Shown: positions 47,143 through 61,448, counted from the first letter of the stretch. The stretch is 64,000 nucleotides of DNA from Breviolum minutum Mf 1.05b.01 (GCA_000507305.1 DF239219.1:124001-188000), one strand, 5' to 3'. Program-made: numbers and translations. Notes: generated by a model from the letters alone, not told the origin.

Positions 47143-48651
47143 CTGGACCATCATCAAGGCGGAGAGTGGAAGCTGCTCAGCTTGGTGGTTAAGGTTTGGT
47201 TCTAGTTGGTGGTTTTTCCCCACCGATTTGAAAAATATGCTCCAATTGGATCATGAAACCCCAGGGATCCGGGATGAACATGAAAAAATATTTGAGTTGC
47301 CACCACCTAGTGGTGGCTTACTACTCTTGTTGGAAGAAATCCGGGGAACTGACTAGCTGATATGGAAAAAAAACCAGGTATTTAAAATAGTTTTTTTCTA
47401 CATCCCAGGTGATGCAGGATTTCTTCCATCAACAATATCATGGACCACTTCAACATACAGGGTTCTTTATTCAAACAAAAAACAATCCTGCCCTATTTTG
47501 ACGTAAAACTCTGTTTCAAAGTTATAGAACCCAGTTTCGTGAAAAGTGCAACATAAAAAAATCGAAAATCATCTTCTCTATCTCTGAACATTGGCCGTTT
47601 GAGATTTGTTTGAATATATATATATATATCATCCTATCCAATCTCCCAACAAAAACAACCATATACTTTACCATGGACCATGTTCGTAAAACTAACCATG
47701 TGAAAATTCTACATTTGTGACCCCTTTGACTAAAAACATCCGACCTCCATTAACAATCGATTTGACGACTTCAAGTTCCTCCAAGCGGGTGTGATCTTCG
47801 AAAAAGTGTTTGCACTTATGTAAAAAAACACAAGAATGTATTGCGATGTCTGAAAAATTGTATGTTTTCGAATTTTATGCACCAGCTGGATGATGGTTGC
47901 ACTCAAGCCCAGTTCCAAATGATCTCCCACATGAAATTTATCGATCATTTTCCCAAGGAGCGGGGCAAAAAACCTAGCTCTGCTAGTGGCTTAGTATCAG
48001 CCTTCCATTTTCCATTCAAAAGGTGTCCAACACCAAAATTTACATCAATATCCATGTCCAAGAATCTGGTTTTCGTTGGTCACTAATTTTGTTGGCCCCA
48101 AACATGAACACCACTTCGATATCTTTGATCATAATAATTTCCTATGAAATTCCCGAGCAAATAGCAGTGAGACTCACCACTAGTCACCACCGTCAAGTGC
48201 CAAAAGCCTCACGTGTCGTGGACGTATCTATAGTGGTGGCGGCAGTCGCCTTCAGCAAAACTTGGCAGATATATTGTAACTTGGATATTGTGTTGGAACA
48301 CTTGGGTTTTTGTGTTTCGGGTGAAGAAAAAATCTGGACAAGTATTTATACCATTTCACCATGTGTCATGTAAAAAGAAAATATATCCAAATATATCCGT
48401 GTGGCAAGGTTCAAAATTTGAAAACAAAATGCGGTGTAAAATCCATTGCCAAGAATAGTCAAACATAAATTGGTATTTTTTTTCAAGTGTTCGGGTGTTG
48501 ACATTCTCTGCTTTGTCTATTTTGAAATCAACCAATTCCATATTTTTTTTTGGGGTTCAAAACATCATGGACTTCAAAAAACTGTATGGCTAGCATAAGC
48601 GGACCTGCGCATTGAACAAATATCCAGAGGATGCTACAAGCATCATTTGGG

Positions 48652-49243
48652 TCATGGTACACCAAGGAAAACTAGTGTCCTTTGCACGCGATTTGGTTCT
48701 ACTCTTGCTGAAGCATTTTTTTTTCGAAACAAAATTCCAGTGTCAAGTTGGATCACCCCATTCTCTTCAATCAACATCTTGGCAGCTTTGATTTCTTCCT
48801 CAATGAATGTTTTGTTTTTCTTCCCTTCGTCCTTCGGCTCGAATAAAAACCACCCTGAATCAAACTCAAGCAGCCTCTTTGAAGGCCTGTTGGGCACCTG
48901 CCTTGATCTCATCCGCTCTCTGGTGATGTTGTATGCTTTGAACGTGCGTCAGTTTCTGAAAATCATGCTCCTGCGCAATTGTTTCTTCACCATCACTGCT
49001 TGGAGTCTCGCTGCGCTTTTCATTTCGTTCGGCATACTTGATTGTTGCACTCTTCGCCTCCGACCCTCCTTTGCTCTTTCCCTTTTCCCTCTTTTTCTGT
49101 TGTTGCTTTTCTCTTTCTCCTGTCTTGGACTTTCCTTCTCCTTTTGACTGAAGAAGCTGCCTCATTTGCCTGCTTGTCCGAATCATCAAACGGAAAGCGT
49201 GTGTGAAGGAGGCCACAGTTACTACAGAATCAGTCGTGCCCAC
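48652..49243 (-). CDS. Lys/Glu-rich ORFs of unknown origin, frameshifted
   Basis: Two overlapping minus-strand frames: 48866-49243 (125 residues, centre GEREKQQQKKREKGKSKGG) and 48652-48912 (FLFEPKDEGKKNKTFIEEEI then KAAKMLIEENGVIQLDTGI). Their composition is more coding-like than the flanks, and the second continues the sense of the first in another frame, as if one gene had been split near 48880. No motif is recognised. It could be a remnant of another insertion. Confidence 0.35.
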
Positions 49244-50099
49244 TCACCAGCGCTAGTGTTGTTGATGCTGTCAGTGAATATGTTGCGGCTTCAACTGGCA
49301 TAAGTATGGGAGTCATATTGCATGATTTCACTGCCATCCTTTCCAAAGCGTGATGCGGGAAAAGTTTTCCAAACAAGTCTCACACTTACGAAAAGTTAGC
49401 TTGCTTCTTGATTGCCACTGCTTACTCTGCCTCAAATATAACAGCCCATTTGGACGCCGTCCGCAACCAGATCATAGAAGCCACTCGGGCTCTTATTCTT
49501 CGTGTATAGTAAAGTTCACGCGGTTGGCTGGATTGAGGAGCAAATCGCACTCTCTGCTTCTTGCCTGCAAGTATCGTGCAATAAAGAAACATATTATCGC
49601 TCACTTAGCATGGTCACGAGCAGGGTATCCCCCAGTTTGCACTGTGCGACCAGTCGGCCTTCATTTTGGGTAAAGGTTGCGGGTCGTTGTGTGAACCGCG
49701 TCTGGAGGTATAGCAGGACTGAGGAGAAGCGAACTTGTTCAATGTCCACAAGGAGGTGGTTGGATCTCCATCTTGTTGGTCATCCTAAGGTAACAAGATT
49801 CAAGAGGCAATCTTGAAAGCTTACACTACAAGAAGCAATCTTGCGCCAAAATTGGCAACTGTCTTCACAACACGTCAAGTTAGACCAATGCAACAACAAG
49901 TCACTCAAGTCGAGAATGTTAGTAGCCTCTTCTCAGAGGGAGTTTCAACATGTTTCAACACATTTGTGATTGTTACATCGCACAACTACGACGTGCTAGC
50001 CAAAAATGGCAAGACTCATCAAAGGAAGAGGCTTCTGGGTAGACATGGTGTGTGACATTTTGTTGCTTTTGTTTTTTCCGGCTTTCTCGCGGCTTTTTG

Positions 50100-52560
50100 G
50101 TCTTTGCCAGGCAAAAAGAATAAAGATGATGAAGCATGCAAACTTACTACAAGATGCATGACTTTTCCAATCTGTCTTGCTTATGATTTGGGAAGATGAA
50201 GCTTGTAAAAACTTTCTATACCCCTCAATGGGACCATCCATGGGACCAAGGGTATGGGACCATCCATGAGAACAACATACCAACATCTCAACATTTACAT
50301 AGTAAACTTAACATCTCTACCTGGACCTACAAGAATAATTGATTTTATTGCAGCAAATTAGGCAAATTAATATGTAAATATACCATTTCCATGGATCCGT
50401 TCATGCGATAAACATTTCATACAGCTGAAGTCCACATGTCCCCTTTAGCTGTCCCTTGATGGGAGAAGTATGTGCCTTGATGAATCTCCTTCAGCCGGTG
50501 AATCACATCAACATACAAACATTAACAAACGAAAAATTGAGATACTGTATTTGTTCCGGTGCATTCAATGTTGTCCATCACAAAATGAATATATAAGTGT
50601 ATATATAGCATACATATCACTTAGAATCATCAGTGTATATGTTGTCCATACACACATGTCGTTCAATTTTGTCGTTATCTCTTGGCCAATCCAACTCAAG
50701 TCCTCAAATGTCGGCATAATTTTGAATCTATGTGCATTCTCGACAAACAAAAAACATCCACGATCGACTTCACTTCACCCGGTCACCTCCGGTGTCAGAG
50801 TCCAACTGGTACTCACTGTAGTCTCCTGCGCCGCTTTTTTTTTTTCGTTTTTGGTTTCCACCAAAAAAATGTGATAAAACTATATTATACAACTATGGCG
50901 AGAGGTTATGTGAAAAAAATAATCTCACGGTTTAGCCGCTGTTTCAAAAATAGAAATTGTGAATCATGCATGTAATTAATTCCTCACATAATTCTCATTT
51001 ATCAAAATGAATGAACTACGTGTAGAGGTTATGTCATGTAGAGATCTGTCACGATTACGATGCATTTCTTCGTAAAAGTTCCAGAAACCATCCACCCTGT
51101 ATAGGTAGACAAACCAATTGTAGGCTTAGGAGATTCAAAAACGCTATGAAGAGAGCTGGTAGTCTACCTGAAGATTCTTAAGGGGGGGGGGGAGTGGTGA
51201 TTCCCCGAATCTTCCCTAATGTTTCCTAAGGTTCCCAAATATTCCCAAACGGAATCCTCAGGGTTCCAGAGTTACCTGCCTTAAGAACCCTTTAGTTTCA
51301 TAAGGGGTCAAAATCAAGTAATGCATGGGAGATGTAACATCTACATGAAGTTTCCAAGTGGAATCTCATCATCATCACCAGCATTACACCCCCAAAAATT
51401 AACATGTCCCCTAAAAAGGGACTCTTTCAATAGGAAATGCATTTTCCAACCATTGATTTTCAGAGCGTTTGCTGTTAGTTTTCGGGGGTATAGCATGTTT
51501 TTCCAAAACAGAAATCTAGCAGCTCCAAACAATCAGAGTTTTGAATCACCAATTTTCTCCAATTTTCCTAAAAAGGTGAAGCCTTTGTAAAACATGGGTC
51601 ATAACACTCCGTAAAACTAACATACGGTGGATGGAAGAAATCCGGCTAACCACCTGGGATGTATAAAACCCTGCCAATCAACTGGTGATCACCGGATTTC
51701 TTCCACCATCAACAGTATACACCTGAAACTGGGATGCATGGGAGACGATCCTTTCATTTTGGGGCGTTTAGGCCTATGTTCCAGGGGCAAACTGTTAGTT
51801 TTGGGGAGGTTATATTACCAACCCAAAGAAATGCGCGTGACTTTATCGAAAGCCAAATGGGTCCCTCAACATCACCATACATTTCCATTGTTCTCACCCC
51901 CCCTGAAAATGGGAAATGTTTGGAAAAAAAATCCTAACCCCTGTTTTGCATCGTGAGTTTTAACCTGGAAAACAACCAGCACATGAGGGGCGGGTAGGGT
52001 ATACCTAGTATAGCCAGTTGAAGTTGAGCTGAATCATAATATTTTGAAGAAAACTCCCCATAGAGACTGCTACATTTGGTTGAATTATGATGTAACGGAC
52101 CTCCTTGTGATGATAGAATCAGGGTTTGCTATATGTCCATAGTAAACATCGATAAACATTGGTGGATTTGGTGGATTATCATCAACTGATATGCTCGTCA
52201 AGGTGATATTTTTAGAACCCCCAAAAAGGGGACGTTTTTTTGCAAAGGCTGACGGTACCTAAGACAATGGTTAGAGGGAGTTTAGGCAATCTTCCTCAAC
52301 GGAGTTTCACAATTGGATGTAACTATTTCTACCAGAAAAAATGCGATGGAAATTATTGTCATGTCCAGTATCCACAATGAAAAAATGCTGGATACGTGAT
52401 TGGCATGTTTTTTGGTAAAAACAATCTCATCTTTGCAGGGATTCCCATGTTCACAACAACTATATATATATATATACACATATAATTACAGTATCTTCCA
52501 TCCATGGAACGTTATAATATCGTTTTCACAACTGGACTTACGAAAGACTAGAAAAATCTT
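50100..52560. other. Intronic or intergenic stretch without recognised exons
   Basis: It holds inverted-repeat elements (51387-51491 family 7; 51628-51719 family 4), a G9 run near 51185 and TA microsatellites. I see no convincing gene. Confidence 0.5.
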
Positions 52561-52569
52561 CATTCCCAT

Positions 52570-52755
52570 GGGTCCTCGCTCTCATCGCTCTCTTCAGGTT
52601 CGTCGCTTGTATCCGAGGCATTGACCCTCGGACTGGTGCTGGTAGACACCGATGTCGTTGAGGCGCTGAAGCTCCACGTGGTGCTGGTGGTCTGCGGATT
52701 CGGTGATGGATGAAACCGGTCTACCAATTGAACAACTGCGAAATGGATGTCCAGT
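52570..52755 (-). CDS. Possible exon, Ser/Thr-rich with acidic end
   Basis: The frame KLDIHFAVVQLVDRFHPSPN runs into TTSTTWSFSASTTSVSTSTS and an acidic DEPEESDESED. A similar composition (GSTWSFTTTSLRSTTSVRAA) occurs at 54020-54175, so these may be paralogous exons of one gene. Splice borders are not defined. Confidence 0.4.
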
Positions 52756-52766
52756 TTTCCAAGTGA

Positions 52767-52899
52767 GTAGATCAATGGTGATCGGATCAATGGGTTATCT
52801 ATAACCTACTTAAAAAATGTGTGTAATTAGTAATTACAGTATATTTGGGTTAATATATTTGGGTTAATAACCCACTGATCCGATCACCATTGATCTACT
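52767..52899. repeat. MITE-like element, family 6, with 31-bp inverted ends
   Basis: TAGATCAATGGTGATCGGAT and onward is repeated inverted at the other end with about one mismatch in 31; the centre is AT-rich. It is the longest uninterrupted palindrome pair I found in the flanks. Confidence 0.85.
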
Positions 52900-54019
52900 A
52901 ACTTCCATCAAAACCATCCAAGTCAAGTGGGTCATTTGTTCCTGTAGACATCCAGGGTTCCAATCCTCCGCAGGTTGGCTGCTTTTGTTGGGACATATTT
53001 TGAAAGGTCCAAATTATTATACCTTTTCAACAGGTGGGCCCTGGATGTCTATAGGGAATATGAATATGTCTTTGATATTTTGGAAGGTTGTTTTTAAGGG
53101 AGGGCAAAATTGAAAACGCCCCTTTGGAAAGTTAAAAAACATTGCATTTGTTTACCATACATGTTCAATACATCTTTGCAAATTTGTGTATGTCAAAAGT
53201 ATAGTTCCCCCTCAAAGATCATGGTTATGACTATGGTTTTGGCCACCATGTCCATTGCCCTACCCAAATCAAAAGGTCTTTAACCGTGATGTTGTATTGG
53301 GCACTTCAGGGCAAAGCAATACCCCCTGAAGGTCCTAAACGGTGGTTCTGAAGGTTCATCATTTGTCAAGTAGGTATCATCATCCCTCATTTTTAGGGTG
53401 ACCCAAAAATGTTCTTTTGGGGTCAAACTGTTGGTATGCGGGAACATATCTTGGGGTAAACATCTTGTAGATAATAGTAAACATAAAAATATATTTGAAC
53501 AGCTGCCGCTGTAATTTCCCACTTTTCATAGTCAAATGTATTGGGCACCAACCAAAAATGGTCACTTTGGAAGAACTTGGCTTGATTGCTGTTAAATTAT
53601 GGCCATCTCATGGGAAATCATCTGTCAAATCTCAGTCAAAAACCCCAAAACAACATCACCCTGTTCTTAGAATTAGAAGGTGTAGCCACGTATAGCCCTT
53701 TTGAACAAAATTTGTCCGAAAACACCATAACAGCCTTAACACATTATATATATATATATATGTTTTTTTCATTCAAGATTTTGCATTACAAAATCACCAT
53801 ACACATCTAGTCGCTGGTTTCAACCCGTTTGAAACATATCTGCTCATCAAAATGGGTTCATCTTCCCCAAATTTTGGGGTGAACATTCCAAACACATATT
53901 TGAGTTGCCACCAACTACCTTGAGACCCCAACCACCTGGAAACCAATGGCAAATAATCCCTTCATAAGGCCTTGGCCTTGTTCCCTGGAGAGTCACCCAG
54001 AAATTGTCACCACCAACCC

Positions 54020-54175
54020 CCCCGAACCAAGCTCCCCACCTCCGCATCGCTGTCATCGCTGCCGTTTTGCGCAGCGGCCCGGACCGACGTGGTGCTTCGG
54101 AGCGACGTGGTGGTGAAACTCCACGTGGAGCCAATGCCCTGGAGATCGGGAGATCGCGGAAAGTCACCCATGGGG
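54020..54175 (-). CDS. Possible exon, Ser/Thr-rich
   Basis: The frame GPMGDFPRSPDLQGIGSTWS continues through TSVRAAAQNGSDDSDAEVGS. Other frames are also open here, so this rests on resemblance to 52570-52755. Confidence 0.35.
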
Positions 54176-54689
54176 CCATGGCTTCATTCAATCTACTTGG
54201 TACCCCCCCCAAAAAAAGAACAAGGCACAAAAGAAACAAAAGGGAATATGTTTTAATGAAATTCCATCTTGTATTGATTGTTTTGTTTGGAGACAAATGC
54301 CTCATTCAATCTATTTGGCATGGGGGGTTATGTGCTTATGTAAGGGGGGGGGGCTTACGTTGAACAGCCATGTGATGATGTGGCCACACAGTTGAAGCAC
54401 ATATGCCTTATCAAGTGGGTCTCATCTCCAGTTCTAAGTGGAGAATGGATTTGAAGTACAAGATGGAGACCAATTACTGTAGTCAAATTGGATCATTTCC
54501 ACAGGTAGAATAAACAAATGAGGTGTCATTTGGTTTTCCAAGTAATCGATTTCAATATATCCAGGTCACCGGTCACCAGGAAACGTTAACATGTCAGCCC
54601 TCAAAAAATATCTCCTTCCTATAGGAATTCAACTGAAATTCATTAAAACTCCATGATTCTTAATCCCCCAACCACCAACACATGGATAT

Positions 54690-54835
54690 GGATCTTCAAA
54701 ATCTACCAGTTCTCCCCGAAGATCATCCGCCTCGGAAACCGTCGTGCTTGCATTCTCCGTGGCGTTCTCGCTTGTAGCATCCACGCCTGAAACCAAGGGA
54801 GACACCGCCTCCGGTATAACGAAGGAGACCTTGGA
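54690..54835 (-). CDS. Possible exon: VSFVIPEAVSPLVSGVDATS..
   Basis: The frame reads KVSFVIPEAVSPLVSGVDAT then SENATENASTTVSEADD, with potential N-glycosylation sites. It is GC-richer than its surroundings. It may belong to the upstream part of the giant gene. Confidence 0.45.
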
Positions 54836-56369
54836 TGGCCAAAAGTGGTTGGTTGCTTGGTTGGTTGGTGTATGGTGTATGGTGTATGGTGTATGTGTGT
54901 TCTTTAGTTGATCATCATTGCAAAAGTGTACAAAAACTAAAAAGGAAAGAACATTTTCACAGAACCAAATGTATATACAAACATATAAGGCAAGCAAACA
55001 CATTCTTTCCCGAACAAACGCGCATGATTGTCCCAAAGAGATTGCAAAGAGTTATGTTTTGAGGTAACATCCTTGAACAAAAGACGGCATATCTATTTTG
55101 GCAGTCATGTATTCTCTTGCAAAAAAAAACAAAACTTTTGATGAAATCAGTAAAACGATCCCTATATATTGTCACTGTTACTTGGTGGGGGGTAGATCCA
55201 AGATAATGTGAACAAAAAAACAATAACTTTGGAACAAAAAAAACCATGACCGTAGTGTATCGTTGTTGAAACCAAGGAGTTCCAAAGCAGATATGTCAGA
55301 TGCGATGCATTCAGTATTTCCAGTGGATGTATTCTCCCGCGGCTATGCGATTGTATAGTTACTACGCATATGTTCAACATTGATTCGTCTGTTGACAGCT
55401 GATGGTAGAGCATATTCTACGGAACTCTTCCCATTGTCTTATTATCTCTCTCTCTCTCTCTCTGTCTATTATGCATGCACCAAAAATCGGAAATCTGACA
55501 TCCACCAAAATGCATCAGCCAGCAACCACAGCTAACCAACACTCCCAAAGTTTAGTAGTCTAACATGCTAAACATAATATGTCTTGCAAAAAGTATTCCT
55601 TTCCAATCTGTCTTATTTTCGGTGTCCATGTTGAACCATCCAACGAAAACCCACCAACCTAACATCTCAGTGACCGCAACGCTGGAGAAGCTAATCATAG
55701 ACAAAGATGACACATCAGAACCTTGATCCAACAAGATGAACCGGGCGTTGTTTTTGTTTCCAAGTTTGGTTATCTTTGAGTTTTTTGGCTTGGTGTTTGA
55801 TCCTTCAACCCATTTGGGTCCAAAAATATGCTCTGTCGTGAATTTGGATCATTTCACCTCAAGGAGCCTTGGGCTGAATTTGTAAAAAAAATCATTGAAA
55901 CCAGCACCTGGTGGAGGCTTTGGTTGTTTTCGACCCTCTTGTAAACTAACATAGTCATGGAAAATCCACCATTTTGATGGTATTTACATGTATTTACCAG
56001 GAAAGATGGGGATTTTCATGGGCTATGGTAGTTCCAGGGAGGGGACCCAAAATAGAATGTCATCATCGAATTATTGACTTGCAGGGGTAAAACCCGCTGT
56101 TGGTTTCGTGGGCCGCGTATCCATCCAATTCCTGTCATCTACCACTTGGATCTACCCCCCAAACCCGGTAACAGTCAGCAGCAAGATTATTACATTCTTA
56201 GTAGGGAATCCCTATTGACCTTTCTATTTTCCATTAAGCGGGGTAGCATCCAAAAGTAACTAATACCCGTAACTACCCCTACTAGTAGATACCATAACTA
56301 CGTGTAAAATCCTTATTAAACCTTTATTTGCCACTGTTACTATGGGCTTAGATCAGGGGATACCTTCAA

Positions 56370-56545
56370 TTTCCCACCACAGCGACCATCTCCTCTGCCA
56401 TGACACTGCTGACACCATTCACCACTAGCTCCGCGGCCAAGGTGTTGACGAAGTTGCTTGAGGTATCCAAGTTATTGGCAGTACTCACCACGGATGCCTG
56501 GTTAACATGTTGGGATGTATCGAAACAAAAAACAAGCTTGTGTAC
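56370..56545 (-). CDS. Possible exon: NNLDTSSNFVNTLAAELVVN
   Basis: The frame reads NQASVVSTANNLDTSSNFVN then TLAAELVVNGVSSVMAEEMV. The pattern is reminiscent of stalk regions of REJ/polycystin-type surface proteins, but this is only an impression. Confidence 0.4.
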
Positions 56546-56639
56546 ACCATTGATACCATTTAAGGCGACCATATTTTTTGTCATGTCTAGAGTCTAGTTC
56601 GTTTTTGAAAATCTAAACATATATAAACAACCTGCAAAG

Positions 56640-59440
56640 GAAACAAATTAACATCATTAATGACCGGAAAAAAAATCTAAACACCTTGTCAGCTGCAAAA
56701 AAAATGGAAGGTTTGGGATGTCTAGGATAAGTTGGGGGTAAAACGATGAAGGCTCAACACTCAGCAGAAAACCTTGGCGAGATGATCTATATAAGGGGTA
56801 TCAACCGCCACTATCCTGAAAAAAGACCTTGTAAATTACGCAGAGGCGTTTTACGGCAAACAAATTTGAGTGCTATGAATCTATGAATTATAGGCAATTA
56901 TAGGGATTATTTTCTCAAATGATTATTTGAGGAGTATTTTAAACATATTGCAACAAAAGACTGAAATACTCTGACATGTTTTGAACAAAATGCTTTAATA
57001 TTGACTGTCACACTCACGGTGAACAAAAATTGTGAAGGTCCATGAAGGTCCCACATCATCTTCACATCGCATTGTTGCAAGTTCTATACACATCTATACA
57101 CCACATTTAAACATTGAACGGCATCACAAAGCTGTATCAAGTTGTATGGGCTCTGTGTTTGACAAACGCAAACCATGAATGAGTTGAATTTTCAAAAAGA
57201 ATGGCCAAGATGCACTGCATGATCTATTTTTTCTAAAAAACATAGACGTCTGTCTGTAATTGCTCATCTAACAACCACACTATGATGCATGTTCATAGAA
57301 AAGGCATCGAGACCCCATGACCACGTATCGGCCAAAAAAAAAACGGCGCCTCATTTCCCACAGGAACCACGATCTGATATTGCCTCAGAAGTGGGTGCAA
57401 CTCAACCCCAATGGCATCCGAGAAACAAAAAACATTTTTTGTGAGAGCAACAAAAAACAAAGCCATACATCGTTTACATTCATTGTCCATGAACATAGAC
57501 ATACATCGTATATCATAGTATCGGTAAACCTATCGACATACGTGATATCTACATAAGTTGATACATAATACAATATAATACATACCCATACAGAACCGTA
57601 TGCAATCCATGGCCATGAAACGACCAAATTCAGCGGAATGCATTTCCCATCCAAAAAAAACATTAATGTCAAAACTCGTGAAGATGTATCATAATTTCAC
57701 TTGCAAGGTGACATGAAATCGCTGAAATTGAAGCAATAACATTTAAGATCTCTAAGAATCCAGGATGGTGTCCTATAGTCCTAGGAAAAAAAATCGATGG
57801 TTTATATGATCAGGGTGGTGTCCCTCAGAATCGAGGGTGGTGCCACTATTTAATTAGAAGTGAAATAATAGCGCAACACCTGTAGATGATCAGCCGATAC
57901 TTCACAGTCAGTTGATTCATAGGGAAAATGGTAGTACCCTTGGGACGGTATTCTTAATAATCAACCCTTTTGAACATATCCGAAGGGGTCACACCATTTG
58001 CCCAACACACTTGGGGAAACCAAAAAAACACTCTGGACCTGTCCGTGCTAGGTCGACTTCTGAGACGTGAGAACAAACGAAGATTGAAATAGGCAATTCA
58101 AGGTTACTATCTCATACCATCACTCAAAAGAACATATTCATACCAACAAATGAAGTGTTTCAAAACAAAACCATTTGAACAAAACACATACTCCACTCAA
58201 AACTAACCATAAATATATATATATATACATGTATATATATATATATATCCCCTGAAAATCCATGGTTAAAAAATGATTCATTTCCCTTCGAAAACGGTCC
58301 CCTTTTTTGGGGGGGCGACTGAACCCTCCCGCGGTCGGCTGTCAAGACACAATGTCCAGGTTGTGGCTAAGCGACGCCCAGTGGACCTGTTGGTTGGTTG
58401 GTGGTTGGCGGTTGGTGGTGAGCCCCCTACCAGTTAAAAATGGTACAAATGGGGCTTATAACTCCGGTAGGGTTACTGTATAAGGTATAACCAGTATAAC
58501 CCCAGTTACTCATATTTGGCCATTTCAATGGGCCACATATAACCCCATTTAAACCGATCGTTAGGGGCCCACCTTGTAGGATACGTTGACCTTTTTCTTC
58601 CATTTTTGCATCCCCTTGGGAATCCCAAAGGATCCGAAATACCCAGACTCCAGACACCTTTCGGAGGACGTGCACGAGCTACATGTTTGAGTGGCGACCC
58701 AGAAAAATCCGAAAACAAAAAACCTGAAAGCTCCACGAAGTACATTTCTGCGAGCAGTTTTTCTTATTGCACCTCCCAAGCTACATTAAATTACATTAAC
58801 CTGGCCAGTGCGAAACACTCCCAAAATGGTTGCTGATTTCATGGCCGGTCAACCTACCCCCCCCCCCCAACGTCCCCAGAACCCCAGAAATAAGGGTTTA
58901 ATAAGGCCTTATTAAGGGCAACCAATGATTAATAATTAATAAGCCCTTCATGAGGCCGGGGGGTACGTTAAGGGGGGTTTGGTTGACTGGCCATAATGGG
59001 TGCCATTCCCCAATTGCCACCCATATTTTTCATCACGATACGCTACAAGCCAAACGATTATCGTTCCACAAGCAAAATGTATTCCCTGTGGTTTGGTACT
59101 TTTCAAGATTTTTCAGGGGTCCCCTTTTCAGAATTACACAAATTCCAAAGGGACCACAAAACACCATGAAACATGCAAGTGTTTAACCCTCAAAATATCG
59201 GGTTTAACCAACCCGCTATTAACGAAGGTAGTGGGTGGTTCCCATGCTACTTCATCTTCAACGGAGATCACGTATGCAGAATTCCAAGGCCAGAAAGTAC
59301 TTTAGCACTTCCTGGTTTCAACCCATCTTAACAAAAGTAATTATGTGTAAAAATGAAACTCTTTCATATATGTATGGTTGATAACCAAATATTACAAAAC
59401 AAAAAAAACTCCACACCAGCATTGATTCTCAAAGACTTTC
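56640..59440. other. Long stretch without recognised exons
   Basis: It contains MITE-like elements, among them one with ends GGCCGGTCAACCTACCCCC at 58841-58993 (also near 7393), TA repeats at 58210-58250 and homopolymer runs. Frames around 57360-57440 and 58600-58745 are weakly exon-like. Confidence 0.45.
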
Positions 59441-59769
59441 CCTGTGGATTTCCCTGCCGATCTTTTTGTTCCCGAAACACCCACGAAACTCCACCAAAGT
59501 CGGCTGCGACTGTACAAGCAGCACTGGCTACAGCACAACGGCAGCAATGTTTTCTGCCACCTACAACGTTAACAAAAAAACGTTGAAGGTCAAACTTTGA
59601 CAATGCGTATCAGTGGCTTGTAGGGATAGAAACTCATCAGATTTCTTTGTACTTCATGAATTTTGGTTGAATTTCTATCCTTTTTTTGATAACAACCATC
59701 TTGGATTGGCATTTTTCTATGCCCTTACACGCCCTCAAACATGAAGTCCTCAAGTGATCCAACAAAGCC

Positions 59770-59940
59770 TTCACATTACACCGGGATAGGTTGCATTGGA
59801 TAACGCAGCTCCAACGTGGCACGTGACATGCCTTTGACATAGTCGTTTTGACAACGCATCGCAGTATCCAAATCTTCAAAAGCTTGACCGGTAGAACCTG
59901 AGGGTTGGACTCCGACAAAATGGTCGCTTGCAAGGTGATG
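59770..59940 (-). CDS. Possible exon: VGVQPSGSTGQAFEDLDTAM
   Basis: The minus-strand frame LASDHFVGVQPSGSTGQAFE then DLDTAMRCQNDYVKGMSRAT looks protein-like and ends at a stop near 59770. Another frame is also open. Borders unknown. Confidence 0.4.
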
Positions 59941-61347
59941 TTTTCCTCTGAAAATAACGAAATGGTAATATAAATATACATATATAATTATATAATATGT
60001 ATATGATATATGTAATCTTGTATGTAAGTGATGACTATGGTAGATTCTCCAGATTCTCTGTCCTTTTTACTTTGCAATTTAGATGATTACAACTGTGTAT
60101 TTTCTTCTTGTTTAAACCGGAATCCCACTTTTTGCTGTTTGTGAATTTGTTTGGAGAAACGTAGGTAGTGGCGATGAGATGGGATATGTCTTCCCCAAAA
60201 TCACCGAACGAAAATAAACTAAGAACGTCTTTTGAAATCAAAACTGCTTGCAAACAAACTATATACGGGTTCAGTAAGTGGTTTGTGAATGGATAAACAA
60301 AATCTATAAAGGTCCGGCTTTTTGGGACTTACAACCCATTTGACTATTCTTTAAAAAACAATCAAGTAAAAGATCTTTCTACGTGAACTTTCTGAGTTTC
60401 ACGACGTTTAAATTGTGAGTCTCCTGTCTGTTTTCTGGTGGTTCCCCTGATCCCTTTTTTTGGGGAGGGAGGATGTGTTTTAATGTATTTTAGTATAAGG
60501 GAGATGGTACAATAATATTCAAGTCGTCTTTTCAACATTAAAGAAAACAGTCACCAGGTGATTCAAAGTGACCTTTTCCTCCCAAAGCTGGAGGTCACTT
60601 AGACATTGAAAAGGGTCACTTAACCATCCCAAAAAGGTCACAAAGAATTGCCAGTCAAGTTGTTTTTAAAGTCAAACACCTGATCCACATGCCACCAAGG
60701 AACAAACATAGATGTCAGTACCCCATGCCAGATTAACCTTGGAGCCGTCTGTCGAAGGGACTGAAGACAGCTGGGCGGCTGCACGTGTTGCTCAATGGGA
60801 TGTCAATTTGGGACCTGTCTAAACACTGGAAAACCAATGGATACACCCCCGAAATTTAACAGTTAGCCCCTGAATATTGATGATTGGAAAGACTAGTTTC
60901 CTTTTGGGATTGCGGATTGCCTATTTTTAGGGGCAACATGTTAACTTTTCGGGGTGTAATGAATAGTGCAGGTTCAAAATGGGGTTCCCTTCATATCAAT
61001 GGAAATAGATATATTATCTACATCCACTGTTACAGGGTGTTTGCAAACCCCGAAGATGTCAATATTCTGGCCAAATCATAATATTTCACCAACCTAGGTT
61101 TCCCTGAAATAAGGGGATTTCCCTTACTAAACCACCATTTGGGGTGAGGTCGTGTGAGGTCGCTATAACTTGACCAGAATATTGTAGTTGGTAGATGGCG
61201 ATGGCAATTTCCGTATGTCTCATTATCCCTTTCAAAATCGAACTTTCCGCTGGAAGAGTGACAGCGGTGTACTTTCAGATCCTCGACAAGTGGTTATTAT
61301 ATCATCAATCCCAAAAAAAAACACGAAGTCTGACGGAAATCGCCTAA

Positions 61348-61448
61348 CTAGTTGGTGGTTTCAACCCATTTTAAAAATATTAGTCAAAATGGGAATCTTC
61401 CCCGAGTAGGGGTGAACATAAAAAATATTTGAAACCACCAACCAGCTA
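61348..61448. repeat. MITE-like element, family 1
   Basis: CTAGTTGGTGGTTTCAACCC at one end, GAAACCACCAACCAGCTA at the other; 101 bp, the cleanest copy of this family. Confidence 0.85.
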
